Under the pieces are notes generated by a model. The model worked only from the letters and a program-made list of their open reading frames with translations, was not told where the DNA came from and ran no database searches. The position numbers were made by a program, and so were the translations under genes. DNA of 36,366 nt from Deltaproteobacteria bacterium (GTDB taxonomy: Bacteria; Myxococcota_A; UBA9160; JAFDDA01), in NCBI GenBank assembly GCA_019311105.1, contig JAFDDA010000025.1, positions 1-36,366 on the forward strand, given 5' to 3'. The number at the start of each line of letters is the position of its first letter. Position 1 is the first letter of the stretch. Positions 1 through 7,434 of this stretch are shown piece after piece.

Positions 1-1
1 C

Positions 2-184
2 ACGCTCTCCATGCGGACCCGTTGGGATGCGCTCAACGATCCCGCAGACGAGATCCTGCGCGACGTGGAACAGTTCATCGAGATGGGCACCCAGCACCTG
101 GTGGTCGAGCCCTCGCAACGCGACCAGGACGCCTGGCTGCGCTGCAGTGAGGCGTTCGCAAAGCTGTTCGAGCGCTTCGCGTGA
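2..184 (+). CDS. LLM class (luciferase-like) oxidoreductase, C-terminal part only
   Basis: The frame is open from the window edge to the TGA at 182-184 and gives about 60 residues. The stretch QFIEMGTQHLVVEPS followed by a short amphipathic helix ending in LFERFA looks like the last beta-strand and helix of a luciferase-like TIM barrel, where 'GV/GT-hhhv' commonly precedes the C-terminus. Such enzymes use F420 or flavin to oxidise or reduce small organic substrates. The N-terminal part lies outside the window, so neither the cofactor nor the start can be judged. Two complete LLM genes and two LLM remnants lie further along, so the family is abundant here. The call rests on a short match and is tentative. 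Confidence 0.5.
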   Translation, partial: TLSMRTRWDALNDPADEILRDVEQFIEMGTQHLVVEPSQRDQDAWLRCSEAFAKLFERFA

Positions 185-207
185 ATGATGTTCGAACGCT
201 TCGCGTG
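165..207. repeat. Two 19-bp direct copies across the stop codon, 24-bp period
   Basis: Copy 1 is 165-183 and copy 2 is 189-207, with one mismatch (g/a). The period of 24 is a multiple of three. The second copy therefore re-encodes the FERFA tail just after the stop, behind two consecutive ATG codons (185 and 188). It looks like a recent local duplication of the gene end. Confidence 0.8.
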
Positions 208-324
208 GGCCCGGGCACACCCTCGGGCCTTCTGCTCGCCACGGATTCCATGAGCCCCGCGGCGATTCGCGAACGGATCGCGGCCCAGCGCGACGCGAGC
301 GCCAGCCCCGTGCAGATCCTGCCC

Positions 325-330
325 TACAAT
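325..330 (+). promoter_or_regulatory. Candidate -10 box (TACAAT) upstream of the 448 gene
   Basis: TACAAT sits within the 10-mer ctacaatgcc, which recurs exactly at 32326-32335 ahead of another gene. There is no good -35 at standard spacing. The 185-447 interval otherwise holds only a doubtful short open frame (up to 393), whose composition gives no family match. Confidence 0.3.
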
Positions 331-447
331 GCCAAGCCCGAAGGGCGCGCTGCGGTGGAAGATGATCGAGGCGTTGGGCCCGGCTCCGACTGAGCGGCCG
401 CTACCCCACCGTCGTATCGGCGATCACGACCGGAAGGAGACAAGGCG

Positions 448-1626
448 TTGGCGAGAAAGCTGACCAAGCTCGACGAGTGGCCCCTGCACCAGACGATCGA
501 CACCTTCGACTCGGTGGCCACGGCCAGCCAGAACTGGAGCGACGGCTTCTGGACCTGCGTGGGCGACCCCGAAGGCAAGGTCAACCTCATCACGGCCATC
601 CGCTTCTACCAGAACACCAACGTGGCCGACGGCTACGCCTGCCTCAGCCTCGACGACGGCCGGCAGTACAACCTGCGCTGTAGCCGCCGCCTCCGCCCCC
701 GGATCGACGAGCTCGACGTCGGCCCGCTCTGGATGGACATCATCGAGGGACTGCGGAGCTTCCGCTTCGGTTGCCGCGAGAACCCCCATGGCATCGAGTT
801 CGACATGCTCTGGGAGGCGGCAGCGCCCGCCTGGGACGAGACCCCGGGCAAGACGGGGTACATCGACGGCCGGATCGCATTCCAGCGATCGAACTACGTG
901 CAGCTCGGTCACGTGAGCGGATCGATCCGGGTCGCCGGGAGGGAGTTCCAGGTCGGGCCCGAGTGGGTGGGCGCACGCGACCACTCGTGGGGCCTCGGGG
1001 GCGATTCGGGGACGGGCGGCAAGATCGGGCACTTCGTGGCCCCGCCCGGAGGCGTCCGGCACCCGAGTTCGAAGCCGGCCTTCGGCATGCGGCATTGGTC
1101 GCTGTTTCGCCTCCCGAAGCGGTCGATCTACTACTGGCTCCATCACGGCAACGACGGCGAGATGAGCCTCTTCGAGAGCCACATCGGCTACCCGCTCGAG
1201 AGCGACCGGCCGGGCCGAGCCTACAAACGCGCGGTCGTGGAGTCGGCGGAGTTCGACGGCGGTCGGCGCCGCCTCGAGCGCGCCGTCGTGGCCTTCGAAC
1301 GCTACGACGGGCGCAGCGACCGCTTCGCCATGGAGGTCGTGAGCCGGCCCCTCTACATGCAGGGCGGTGGCTACTGGAAAGGCTTCGACGACGGCCTCGG
1401 GCGCGGCATCTACCGCGGCGAAGACCACATCGAAGGCGAGGTCTGGGACATCTCCCATCCGACGAAGGTCGTGGGGCCCGACGGCGAACCGATCCCACAG
1501 AGCCACGGGAGCTGGGCGGAGACGTTTGCGCGCTTCGAGAACCTCGACGACCCGGAAGAGAAGGGCCTCGGCCTGCTCGAGTGCGTGGTCGCGGGGCCCT
1601 ACCCCGGCATCGAGGAGCCCGACTAG
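448..1626 (+). CDS. AttH/CrtC-like (DUF7064/DUF7065-type) protein, long 392-aa variant
   Basis: This 392-residue protein is distantly related to the three ~340-residue proteins at 5220, 6393 and 15664. It shares the central RDHSW motif (residues 177-181 here), the pattern of aromatic-rich beta strands and the W/Y-rich N-terminal half. These features resemble the tandem lipocalin-like fold of AttH and hydroxyneurosporene synthase (CrtC). The family name is from memory and the biochemical role is unknown; lipid or isoprenoid binding or hydration is inference. The TTG start is chosen because ggaagga lies 10 bases upstream and the protein begins in phase with the first predicted strand. No signal peptide is visible, so it is probably cytoplasmic. 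It converges with the NTF2-like gene at 1642, leaving 15 bp between the stops. Confidence 0.75.
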   Translation: MARKLTKLDEWPLHQTIDTFDSVATASQNWSDGFWTCVGDPEGKVNLITAIRFYQNTNVADGYACLSLDDGRQYNLRCSRRLRPRIDELDVGPLWMDIIEGLRSFRFGCRENPHGIEFDMLWEAAAPAWDETPGKTGYIDGRIAFQRSNYVQLGHVSGSIRVAGREFQVGPEWVGARDHSWGLGGDSGTGGKIGHFVAPPGGVRHPSSKPAFGMRHWSLFRLPKRSIYYWLHHGNDGEMSLFESHIGYPLESDRPGRAYKRAVVESAEFDGGRRRLERAVVAFERYDGRSDRFAMEVVSRPLYMQGGGYWKGFDDGLGRGIYRGEDHIEGEVWDISHPTKVVGPDGEPIPQSHGSWAETFARFENLDDPEEKGLGLLECVVAGPYPGIEEPD

Positions 1627-1641
1627 ACCGGCGCCGCGCCG

Positions 1642-2055
1642 TCAGCCGCCGATTCCGAGGGAGCGGGCCACGGCGCCACCGTGGTGGTAGTCCACCTCGC
1701 GGCACACCTTGCCGTCGCGGAACTCGAGGGTGGACATGCCGTCCGAGTGCCACTTCTTGCCCCGGGCGTCGGGGCCGAACATGTCGCCCTTCACCGTGGC
1801 GCTCATGTGGAAGCGAAGGGCGACGCCCGTGTCGTTGAGCCAGAACGCGTCGGGGGCCAGGACCAGATCCGGCGAGACGCTCAACGCGAAGGCGAAGAAC
1901 TCGCGGATCTCCGGCCAGCCCACCTTGTCGCTCCCCGCGACGATGTCGTGGAGCACCGCATCCTCGGTGAGGAATTCGCGCGGTGCATCGGGGTCGCCGC
2001 TGCTCCACGCGGCAAAGAGCTTTCGGGCGATCTCGATCTCGGCTTCTCCGGCCAT
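1642..2055 (-). CDS. NTF2/SnoaL-like protein
   Basis: A 137-residue protein with the SnoaL pattern: an N-terminal helix (IARKLFAAWSSGD), 'FLTEDAVLHD' at the first cone helix, then alternating strands ending in 'MSTLEFRDGKVCREVDYHH'. Members are small cone-shaped alpha+beta barrels that act as isomerases, cyclases, dehydratases or binding proteins. The substrate cannot be read from the sequence. The ATG at 2055 is preceded by gggaagaga. It lies 23 bp after the stop of the phosphotransferase (2079) and is the last gene of a minus-strand operon that begins with the epimerase at 4536. It differs strongly from the KSI at 12715, so it is not a recent copy. Confidence 0.8.
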   Translation of the reverse strand: MAGEAEIEIARKLFAAWSSGDPDAPREFLTEDAVLHDIVAGSDKVGWPEIREFFAFALSVSPDLVLAPDAFWLNDTGVALRFHMSATVKGDMFGPDARGKKWHSDGMSTLEFRDGKVCREVDYHHGGAVARSLGIGG

Positions 2056-2078
2056 GTCTCTTCCCTTCCCTTTCGTCC

Positions 2079-3056
2079 TCAGTCCTGCCCGACGAGCTCC
2101 GCCATCCGGCTCTGAAGGAGCAGGTGGATGCTGGTGCCGACCGCCGCCATGTTCGGCGCGGGGTTCACGCCGTCGGCGAACAGACGCAGGGCCGTCAGGT
2201 TCGCGCAGGCTCCCTTGAACTGATTGAAGACCTCCCAGAAGCACCAGGCTTCGTCGGAGACTTCGACGCCGACCTCGGTCTTGAAGAGCCCCTGCCACTC
2301 GTCGCGAGGCATCGCAGCGCCGCGGATCGTCGCCATGTAGACCCAATCCTCGTCGGGGTCTCCGAGGTGAGCGAACTCCCAGTCCGTGATCGCGCGTATG
2401 CGATCCCCTTCGTACATGTAGTTGCCGGGGCCGGGATCCCCGTGCACCAGGGCGATCCGCCGCGGGGGCGGAGCGTGACGACGCAGCCAGACCGCCGCCT
2501 CATCGAGGAGCGGCACGGGCAGGAAGCGCGCGTCGCGGTAGATGGCCTCCCAGTGTTCGATCTGGCCCAGCGTCGCGGCCCGTGGCGTCGCCGGCGGCCC
2601 CAGGAAGGCAAGGCCGGCGCCTTGCCAGTCGAGCTCGTGCTGGCGGTGAAGCAGCCGAACGCACTCGCGGATGGAGCCGATCTCCGGGTTCTCACCCCGA
2701 CCCGGAACACGGTCCATCACGAAGAAGGGTGCGCCGACGACCGAGGCGTCGCGCTCGAACCAACGCACCGGAGCGACGGGCAGGCCGGCCCGCCGCAACG
2801 CGCGCATCAAGCGGAGCTCGCGCAGGCTGTCAGTGCCGAATACGCCGCCCTGTTCGACGCGCAGGACGTACTCGCGCGGCCCCTCTGGCAGCCCGACGCG
2901 AACCCCGAGCATCGCGCGAGAGTGACCGATCGCGATCCGGTCGGGCCCGTCGAACTCGACCTCCGCGACGGCGCCGAGCTTCGCCGTGAACCAGCGTCGC
3001 AGCGCCGGCGCCAGCGTCGGGAGCGGCCGCATCCGCGGAACCTGCCGAGCGCTCAT
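2079..3056 (-). CDS. Phosphotransferase family protein (APH/ACAD10-like kinase fold)
   Basis: A 325-residue protein with the aminoglycoside-phosphotransferase fold. The catalytic loop HGDPGPGN is at residues 205-212 and the metal-binding TDWEFAHLGDP at 224-234. This subgroup resembles the kinase domain of human ACAD10/11 and the bacterial phosphotransferases that sit beside acyl-CoA dehydrogenases. They probably phosphorylate hydroxy-acyl or alcohol substrates rather than antibiotics. The ATG at 3056 is supported by a one-base TGATG overlap with the stop of the gene before it (3056-3514), which implies coupled translation. An upstream extension in the same frame would run through that gene and is rejected. 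A resistance function is unlikely given the catabolic context. Confidence 0.9.
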   Translation of the reverse strand: MSARQVPRMRPLPTLAPALRRWFTAKLGAVAEVEFDGPDRIAIGHSRAMLGVRVGLPEGPREYVLRVEQGGVFGTDSLRELRLMRALRRAGLPVAPVRWFERDASVVGAPFFVMDRVPGRGENPEIGSIRECVRLLHRQHELDWQGAGLAFLGPPATPRAATLGQIEHWEAIYRDARFLPVPLLDEAAVWLRRHAPPPRRIALVHGDPGPGNYMYEGDRIRAITDWEFAHLGDPDEDWVYMATIRGAAMPRDEWQGLFKTEVGVEVSDEAWCFWEVFNQFKGACANLTALRLFADGVNPAPNMAAVGTSIHLLLQSRMAELVGQD

Positions 3057-3514
3057 CAACCGGTGCTGCCCAGGGATCCGGAGGCCAGGAAGGCCTGGAG
3101 CATCGGACCGGTTTCGCCGAGATCCTGCTGGACGTGCGCCGTCAGGACCGGCCGCAGACGCGAACGAATCGCCGCGCACGCGAGGTCGTCGCCGTCGAGG
3201 GCGTGGATCAAGAGCCGGCCCGCGCGGGCGCGGAGATCCCAGCTCCGGTCCCCGCGAAGCTCGGCCGTCGATACGACTTCGCGAAGTGCCGGGAACTCCG
3301 CGAGCAGCCCATCGATGCAGCTCGCGAGCTCGATGTCCTGCGCCTCCAGGGAGTCGGCCGCGGCACGCGCAGCGGCGTAACGCAGCTGACCCACGAGACC
3401 CATGGCCGTGGTCCGCGCCCAGGGCGTCTGGAGCTCGGGGACCAACACGTCCTCGAGCGTGCGAACCGCACCTTCCAGGAGCTCGGCCTGGGTCGGGTGG
3501 CGCTCGTGTTTCAT
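3056..3514 (-). CDS. DUF6285-like small protein
   Basis: A 152-residue, mostly helical, Ala/Leu-rich protein. It starts MKHERHPTQAELLEGAVRTL, close to the 'PTAAELLxAVxxFLxxxVLP' opening I recall for DUF6285 proteins, which are typically encoded next to a phosphotransferase. The role is unknown, and a partner or stabiliser of that kinase is the usual guess. Its ATG overlaps the epimerase stop (ATGA, 3511-3514) and its own stop overlaps the kinase start (TGATG). All three genes are therefore translationally coupled. At 152 aa it is somewhat longer than the members I remember, with an extra C-terminal segment (QQDLGETGPMLQAFLASG). Confidence 0.65.
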   Translation of the reverse strand: MKHERHPTQAELLEGAVRTLEDVLVPELQTPWARTTAMGLVGQLRYAAARAAADSLEAQDIELASCIDGLLAEFPALREVVSTAELRGDRSWDLRARAGRLLIHALDGDDLACAAIRSRLRPVLTAHVQQDLGETGPMLQAFLASGSLGSTG

Positions 3515-4536
3515 ACGGGGTCGGGGCTTCCCGCTCGGATCGCTTCGGCGAGCCTGGCCTCGTAGTCGAAGTCGAAGCTCGCGAACCAGAGGGGATCCAT
3601 CGGCGCGTCCTTCGTCTCGTGAAGACCCGACTCGGTGAACCACTCGAAGGTCTGGGCGTGGCCTGCGCGGAAATCGTACTCGGGTTCGAATCCGAGCCGG
3701 CTCCGCGCCTTCTCGATGCTGAGGATGCCGTGGTGGGCCGCGCCGAACAGGTGGTTGTAGGCGGGCTTCGACGTCCTTCCGATCCATGCGGAAGGCATGT
3801 GGATCACGTCGGCCGGCTTGCCGACGATCTCGGCGATCCGCGCGACGTACTCGTTCGCCGTCACCCCCTCGGCGGTGACGTTGTAGACCTCGCCGGGTGC
3901 GGCGGGATGGGTCGCCATGTCCACCATCGTCCGGCAGAGATCGTCGACGTGTCCGTACGACGTCGCAACGAGCCCATCGTGGGGCAGGATCACGGGCAAG
4001 CCGCGGAGGAGCCGCAGGAAGTACGCCATCTCCATGTCGTAGATGTTGTTGTCGGGCCCGTAGATCGCCGCAGGCCGAACCACCGAGGCGGGGAAGCCCG
4101 TCGTGGCGTGGCGCTCGAGCAGGGTCTGCTCGGCCGCCTTCTTGAACCCGCCGTAGGTGTTCGGGCCCTCGTCGACGCTGGCGAAGGTCTCGTCCCAGGG
4201 GAACGAGCCCGAGGGCGCGTAGGCCATCACCGAACTCGTGAAGACGTAGGCGCCGACGCGCCCATCGAGCAGCTCGACGAGGTCCGACATGCCCGCACCC
4301 TGCGTGACCATCACGAAACCCGAAACATCGACGACGGCATCCCACTCCGTGCCGGCGAGAGCCGAGCGCATCGACTCGGCGTCGGTGCGATCCGCCACGA
4401 GGCGCTCCACCCCGGGCGGGAGCCGCGCCTCGGTCTTGCCACGGTTCAGAACGGTGACGTCCCAGCCGCGCGCCACGAGCTCTTGCACCGTGTGGAGACC
4501 GACGAACTGAGATCCGCCGAGGACAAGGGCCTTCAT
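3511..4536 (-). CDS. NAD-dependent epimerase/dehydratase family protein
   Basis: A 341-residue extended SDR. The Rossmann motif is LGGSQFVG (residues 6-13), followed by 'VTVLNRG' with its dinucleotide-selective basic residue. TSS is at 100-102 and the catalytic pair YGGFK at 128-132. The family acts on nucleotide sugars, but many members in catabolic clusters reduce or oxidise sterol-like or other ketones, so the substrate is open. The ATG at 4536 has aggga upstream at an acceptable distance and matches the family start. It is the first gene of a four-gene minus-strand operon, with a 4-bp overlap into the next gene. The long upstream interval (4537-5219) would contain its promoter. Confidence 0.88.
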   Translation of the reverse strand: MKALVLGGSQFVGLHTVQELVARGWDVTVLNRGKTEARLPPGVERLVADRTDAESMRSALAGTEWDAVVDVSGFVMVTQGAGMSDLVELLDGRVGAYVFTSSVMAYAPSGSFPWDETFASVDEGPNTYGGFKKAAEQTLLERHATTGFPASVVRPAAIYGPDNNIYDMEMAYFLRLLRGLPVILPHDGLVATSYGHVDDLCRTMVDMATHPAAPGEVYNVTAEGVTANEYVARIAEIVGKPADVIHMPSAWIGRTSKPAYNHLFGAAHHGILSIEKARSRLGFEPEYDFRAGHAQTFEWFTESGLHETKDAPMDPLWFASFDFDYEARLAEAIRAGSPDPV

Positions 4537-4676
4537 CCGAAACGTTCTCCCTGCTGTCCGGGTCGATGCCCAGCCGCTCGTGACCCGGGGAGCGCGAGCA
4601 TGACATACTGCCGCGCCATCGGAAAACCGCTCCGGCGACGGCGACCCTGGCAACGCGACCGACGCAGGAGGACTCG

Positions 4677-4893
4677 ATGCGAATCGGCGTGGACTCGGGC
4701 GCGATGCCCACGCCCGACGGCAGCCTCGCGCGCCTGGCGACGCACGCGCGGGACATCGAGGCGAACGCGGGACACCGAGGCGCGTGGATTCGACACGATT
4801 GGGATGGCAAACGGCACTGGCCTCGGTGCCATCACGACCCAGGCCGTGATCGGACATGAAACCGAGCGGATCGAGATCGGAGGGCTTCGCGTT
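4677..4893 (+). pseudogene. LLM class oxidoreductase remnant, frameshifted by a 19-bp duplication
   Basis: An ATG with a good ribosome site (aggagga) opens MRIGVDSGAMPTPDGSLARL and runs to ARDIEA. Homology then continues in another frame as RGFDTIGMANG and GHETERIEIGGLRV, ending near 4893. Read together these give the N-terminus of a luciferase-like F420 oxidoreductase: first strand, helix, 'GFD-h' second strand and 'ETxRIxhG'. The frame switch coincides exactly with two near-identical 19-bp units (4747-4765, 4766-4784); removing one restores a single frame. The rest of the barrel, about 250 residues, is not recognisable afterwards. The gene is therefore both frameshifted and truncated. The call depends on reading across frames by eye. 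Confidence 0.7.
4747..4784. repeat. 19-bp tandem duplication (16/19 identical)
   Basis: Unit 1 (4747-4765) and unit 2 (4766-4784) both begin cgcgggaca and share cgaggcg. They differ at three positions. Because 19 is not a multiple of three, the insertion shifts the frame of the LLM remnant. Confidence 0.85.
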
Positions 4894-5219
4894 CTTCTCT
4901 CGTCGTCTCGATCGACCCGGCCGCCTCCCCCTCGCGGGCGAGCCGGGTGGATCTCGAAGGGGTCGGGACGCCTCGCGGGATCCGCGCGCGCCCTTCCGCG
5001 CGGCAGGCGACCACCGCGCGTCCACGCCGGAAGACTCGAGCCGGCCCGACGCGCGCCCGGCTCCGCGCTCGAAACCCCTTGAGTTCCGGGGGTCTCCGGG
5101 CGCGGAGCAGCGCCGGACCCGGACGAAAAGGCGAGTTGAACGGACGTCGCCGGCTGATCTAGCCTGCTCATTCGAGAAGGCTTCCACACCGGCAGCCATG
5201 ACCCGCGAGGCCCGAATCG
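4894..5219. other. Intergenic remainder with no recognisable gene
   Basis: A very GC-rich stretch downstream of the LLM remnant. It may be decayed sequence of the same gene, but I could not align it to any barrel segment in any frame. The only signals I see are a possible promoter at 5136-5165 and the start region of the 5220 gene. Confidence 0.5.
5136..5165 (+). promoter_or_regulatory. Candidate promoter for the 5220 gene
   Basis: TTGAAC (5136-5141), an 18-bp spacer and TAGCCT (5160-5165). The -35 lies in ggcgagttgaac. Almost the same block (ggcgagttgagc) precedes the paralogue at 15664, also with an 18-bp spacer. Confidence 0.4.
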
Positions 5220-6239
5220 ATGTCGTTCGTCGCACCTCCCAACCTTTCCGACACCGACGAGTTTCGTCACGCGAAGCCCGCCGACGCCGGCGACCTCCTC
5301 TACGGCGACACCCTGTGGATCAGCGTCGTCGATCCCAAGGCCGGCATCCACGGCGTGATCCACTTCCACCTCACCAACAACGGCTTTGCCCGCTACGAGT
5401 CGCTCTTCGTGATCGACGGCGTGGTCCAGCTCTACGGCAACAAGATCCCGATGGATCCCGAGCCCGATCGCGGACCCTGGTCCGACGGCCGGCTGACCTA
5501 CGCCGTGATCGAGCCTTGGAACCACCTCCACATCACCTTCGACGGGGAGGCCTTCGGCTTCGATCTCGACTTCCGGGGCCGCTTCGCACCCTTCGACTAC
5601 GCCGACTGCCTCCCTAACGGCGACCCTCTTGCGAGGGTCGGGCCCTTCCATGGCGGCCACTACGAGCAGGCCATGACCTGCCGGGGGAGCTTCGAGATCC
5701 GGCGCGGCCCGAATGCCGGGGACGTCCGGCAGATCGACTGCTTCAGCCACCGCGACCACTCCTGGTCGGATCGCTTCGCGAGCCCGCCCCAATGGAGGGT
5801 CCCGGAGGCCCACATCGCCTCCCACTACTGGCCCTCGATCCAGCTGCCCGATCGGCACATCAACGTCTTCGGCAGCTACTTCGAGAACGAACTGCCGCCG
5901 GAACAAAAGTCCATCGGTGGGTTCGTCTCCGACGAGGCCGGCTCGCGGCCGCTGCTGAACGCCACGGCCAAGATCTTCCCCGACGATGGCTCCGCAGCGA
6001 CGCGATCCGCCACTGCGTTCCGGTACTCCTTCACCCTTCCCGACGGCGAGGTCATCCACGTCCGCAGCACCCAGCACCACGGGACCATCCAGCTGTGGTT
6101 GCGCGGCGAGAACGATCTCGAGAACCGTCTCGACTGCTACGAGGCCTTCTGCGACTTCGAGGTCGAGGAGACCGGCGAGGTCGGGACGGGGACCGCCGAG
6201 TACAGTGTCATGCCCGTCTTTCCCCAGTGGAAGGCGTAG
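5220..6239 (+). CDS. AttH/CrtC-like (DUF7064/DUF7065-type) protein, paralogue A
   Basis: A 339-residue soluble protein. It is strongly similar along its whole length to the proteins at 6393 and 15664: N-terminal DEFRHA, GDTLWISVVDP (29-39), a central C-x-SHRDHSW block (C174, 176-182), PSIQLPDRHINVFG, ENDLENRLDCYEAFCD, and a Gly/Thr-rich tail ending PQW. The fold resembles the two lipocalin-like halves of AttH/CrtC. The activity is unknown; binding or modifying a hydrophobic isoprenoid is inference. The conserved Cys, His and Asp residues of the SHRDH block and of DCYEAFCD are candidate functional residues. The start at 5220 lines up with the paralogues' starts although the ribosome site is weak. 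A 153-bp gap separates it from the next paralogue. Confidence 0.8.
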   Translation: MSFVAPPNLSDTDEFRHAKPADAGDLLYGDTLWISVVDPKAGIHGVIHFHLTNNGFARYESLFVIDGVVQLYGNKIPMDPEPDRGPWSDGRLTYAVIEPWNHLHITFDGEAFGFDLDFRGRFAPFDYADCLPNGDPLARVGPFHGGHYEQAMTCRGSFEIRRGPNAGDVRQIDCFSHRDHSWSDRFASPPQWRVPEAHIASHYWPSIQLPDRHINVFGSYFENELPPEQKSIGGFVSDEAGSRPLLNATAKIFPDDGSAATRSATAFRYSFTLPDGEVIHVRSTQHHGTIQLWLRGENDLENRLDCYEAFCDFEVEETGEVGTGTAEYSVMPVFPQWKA

Positions 6240-6289
6240 GCGAAGACGATACGGGACGAGCCATTCCGGACATGACGGGAGTCGCGGCC

Positions 6290-6318
6290 TTGGGACGACC
6301 CCTGAATCGTTCTACCAT
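6290..6318 (+). promoter_or_regulatory. Candidate promoter for the 6393 operon
   Basis: TTGGGA (6290-6295), a 17-bp spacer and TACCAT (6313-6318). It lies in the 153-bp gap between the two AttH-like paralogues. This suggests that the 6393-9105 operon can be transcribed independently. Confidence 0.4.
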
Positions 6319-6392
6319 GCCGGCCTCGCGCCGCAGGCCGCCTCGATTGCAAGCCTGTGGGGTCGCACGGAACCACTGAGAGGAGAGCGTTC

Positions 6393-7412
6393 TTGTCGTT
6401 TCAGCCGCCCGAAGGTCTCACCGCCGAAGACGAATTCCGCCATGCCCTGGTCGACGCCCCGAGCAACGTCCTGTTCGGCGACAGCCTGTGGGTGAGCGTC
6501 GTCGACCCCAAGAACAACATTCATGGCGTGAACCACTTCCACCTCACGAACAAGGGGTTCGCTCGCTACGAAGCGCTCTACCTGATCGATGGCGTGCTTC
6601 AGCAGTACGGGAACAAGTTCCCCCTGCCCCTCGGCATCGAGAACGGCCCCTGGGACGATGGCCGGATGAAGTACGAGGTCGTCGACCCGTACAACCACAT
6701 CCGGATCACCCTCGACTGGATCAACTTCTCCTTCGAACTCGACTTCAAGGGCCGCTTCGCGCCCTTCAACTATGCCAACTCGTCGCCCAACGGCGACCCG
6801 ATGAGGGTCTTCGACGAGTACTACGGGGGCCACTTCGAGCAGGCGATGAACTGCACGGGGACGCTCCAGATCCATGGCGGCCGGGCCAAGGGGCAGACGC
6901 GCCAGATCGACTGTTGGAGTCACCGCGACCACACCTGGACCTCGCGCTTCAACGAGCGCAACGACTGGTACGTCCCGGAGGGCCACTTCCCGGCGCACTA
7001 CTGGCCTTCGATCCAGCTGCCCGACCGCCACATCAACGTGCTGGGCATGTACTACCAGAACGACACGCCGATCGAAGAGCGGGTCAACGCGGGCTTCGTC
7101 TCCGACAAGGACGGGAGCCGCCCGATCCTGAACGCCAAGGGCTTCATCATCCCGAACGACGGGACGCCGGAGGTCCGGACCGCGAAGAAGTTCCGCTACG
7201 AGCTCACGATGCCGGACGGCGAAGTGCTCCACGTGAAGAACACCAAGCACCACGGGACGGTCAAGCTCTGGATGCGGGCAGAAAACGACCTCGAGAACCG
7301 TCTCGATTGCTACGAAGCATTCTGCGACTGGGAGATCGAGGAGACCGGTGAGGTCGGAACCGGCACGGCCGAGTACGATGTCATGCCCGCCCTGCCCCAG
7401 TGGATGGTCTAG
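6393..7412 (+). CDS. AttH/CrtC-like (DUF7064/DUF7065-type) protein, paralogue B
   Basis: A 339-residue paralogue of the 5220 and 15664 proteins, with the same blocks: DEFRHAL, GDSLWVSVVDP, DCWSHRDHTW, PSIQLPDRHINVLG, ENDLENRLDCYEAFCD and a PQW ending. The start is the TTG at 6393. It is preceded by gagaggaga and its product begins MSFQPPEGL, matching the MSFQPP start of the 15664 paralogue. An upstream in-frame start at 6357 would add a 12-residue tail with no counterpart. It leads a tight operon with the Ddn-like gene (22-bp gap), the CMD-like gene and an SDR. That suggests its substrate is also handled by an F420-dependent step and an SDR-like step. The function is not known. Confidence 0.8.
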   Translation: MSFQPPEGLTAEDEFRHALVDAPSNVLFGDSLWVSVVDPKNNIHGVNHFHLTNKGFARYEALYLIDGVLQQYGNKFPLPLGIENGPWDDGRMKYEVVDPYNHIRITLDWINFSFELDFKGRFAPFNYANSSPNGDPMRVFDEYYGGHFEQAMNCTGTLQIHGGRAKGQTRQIDCWSHRDHTWTSRFNERNDWYVPEGHFPAHYWPSIQLPDRHINVLGMYYQNDTPIEERVNAGFVSDKDGSRPILNAKGFIIPNDGTPEVRTAKKFRYELTMPDGEVLHVKNTKHHGTVKLWMRAENDLENRLDCYEAFCDWEIEETGEVGTGTAEYDVMPALPQWMV

Positions 7413-7434
7413 AGACCGCGACGGAGAGCACACC

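Noticed and set aside
181..393. A 70-codon GTG open frame after the first LLM end
   Set aside because: There is no family resemblance and no ribosome site. It overlaps a duplicated gene end and a candidate -10 box at 325-330.
2079..3056. Aminoglycoside resistance kinase
   Set aside because: The motifs are shared by the whole fold. The DUF6285-like neighbour and catabolic context fit the ACAD10-like metabolic subgroup.
2986..5082. A 698-codon plus-strand open frame across the minus-strand operon
   Set aside because: It is Arg/Pro/Gly-rich with no domain and lies antisense to three well-supported genes. High GC creates such frames. Only 4771-4893 of it has meaning, as part of the LLM remnant.
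5220..6239. Direct annotation as carotenoid 1,2-hydratase CrtC
   Set aside because: The resemblance is only at the level of fold and a few blocks. There is no carotenoid biosynthesis gene and no evidence of the reaction.
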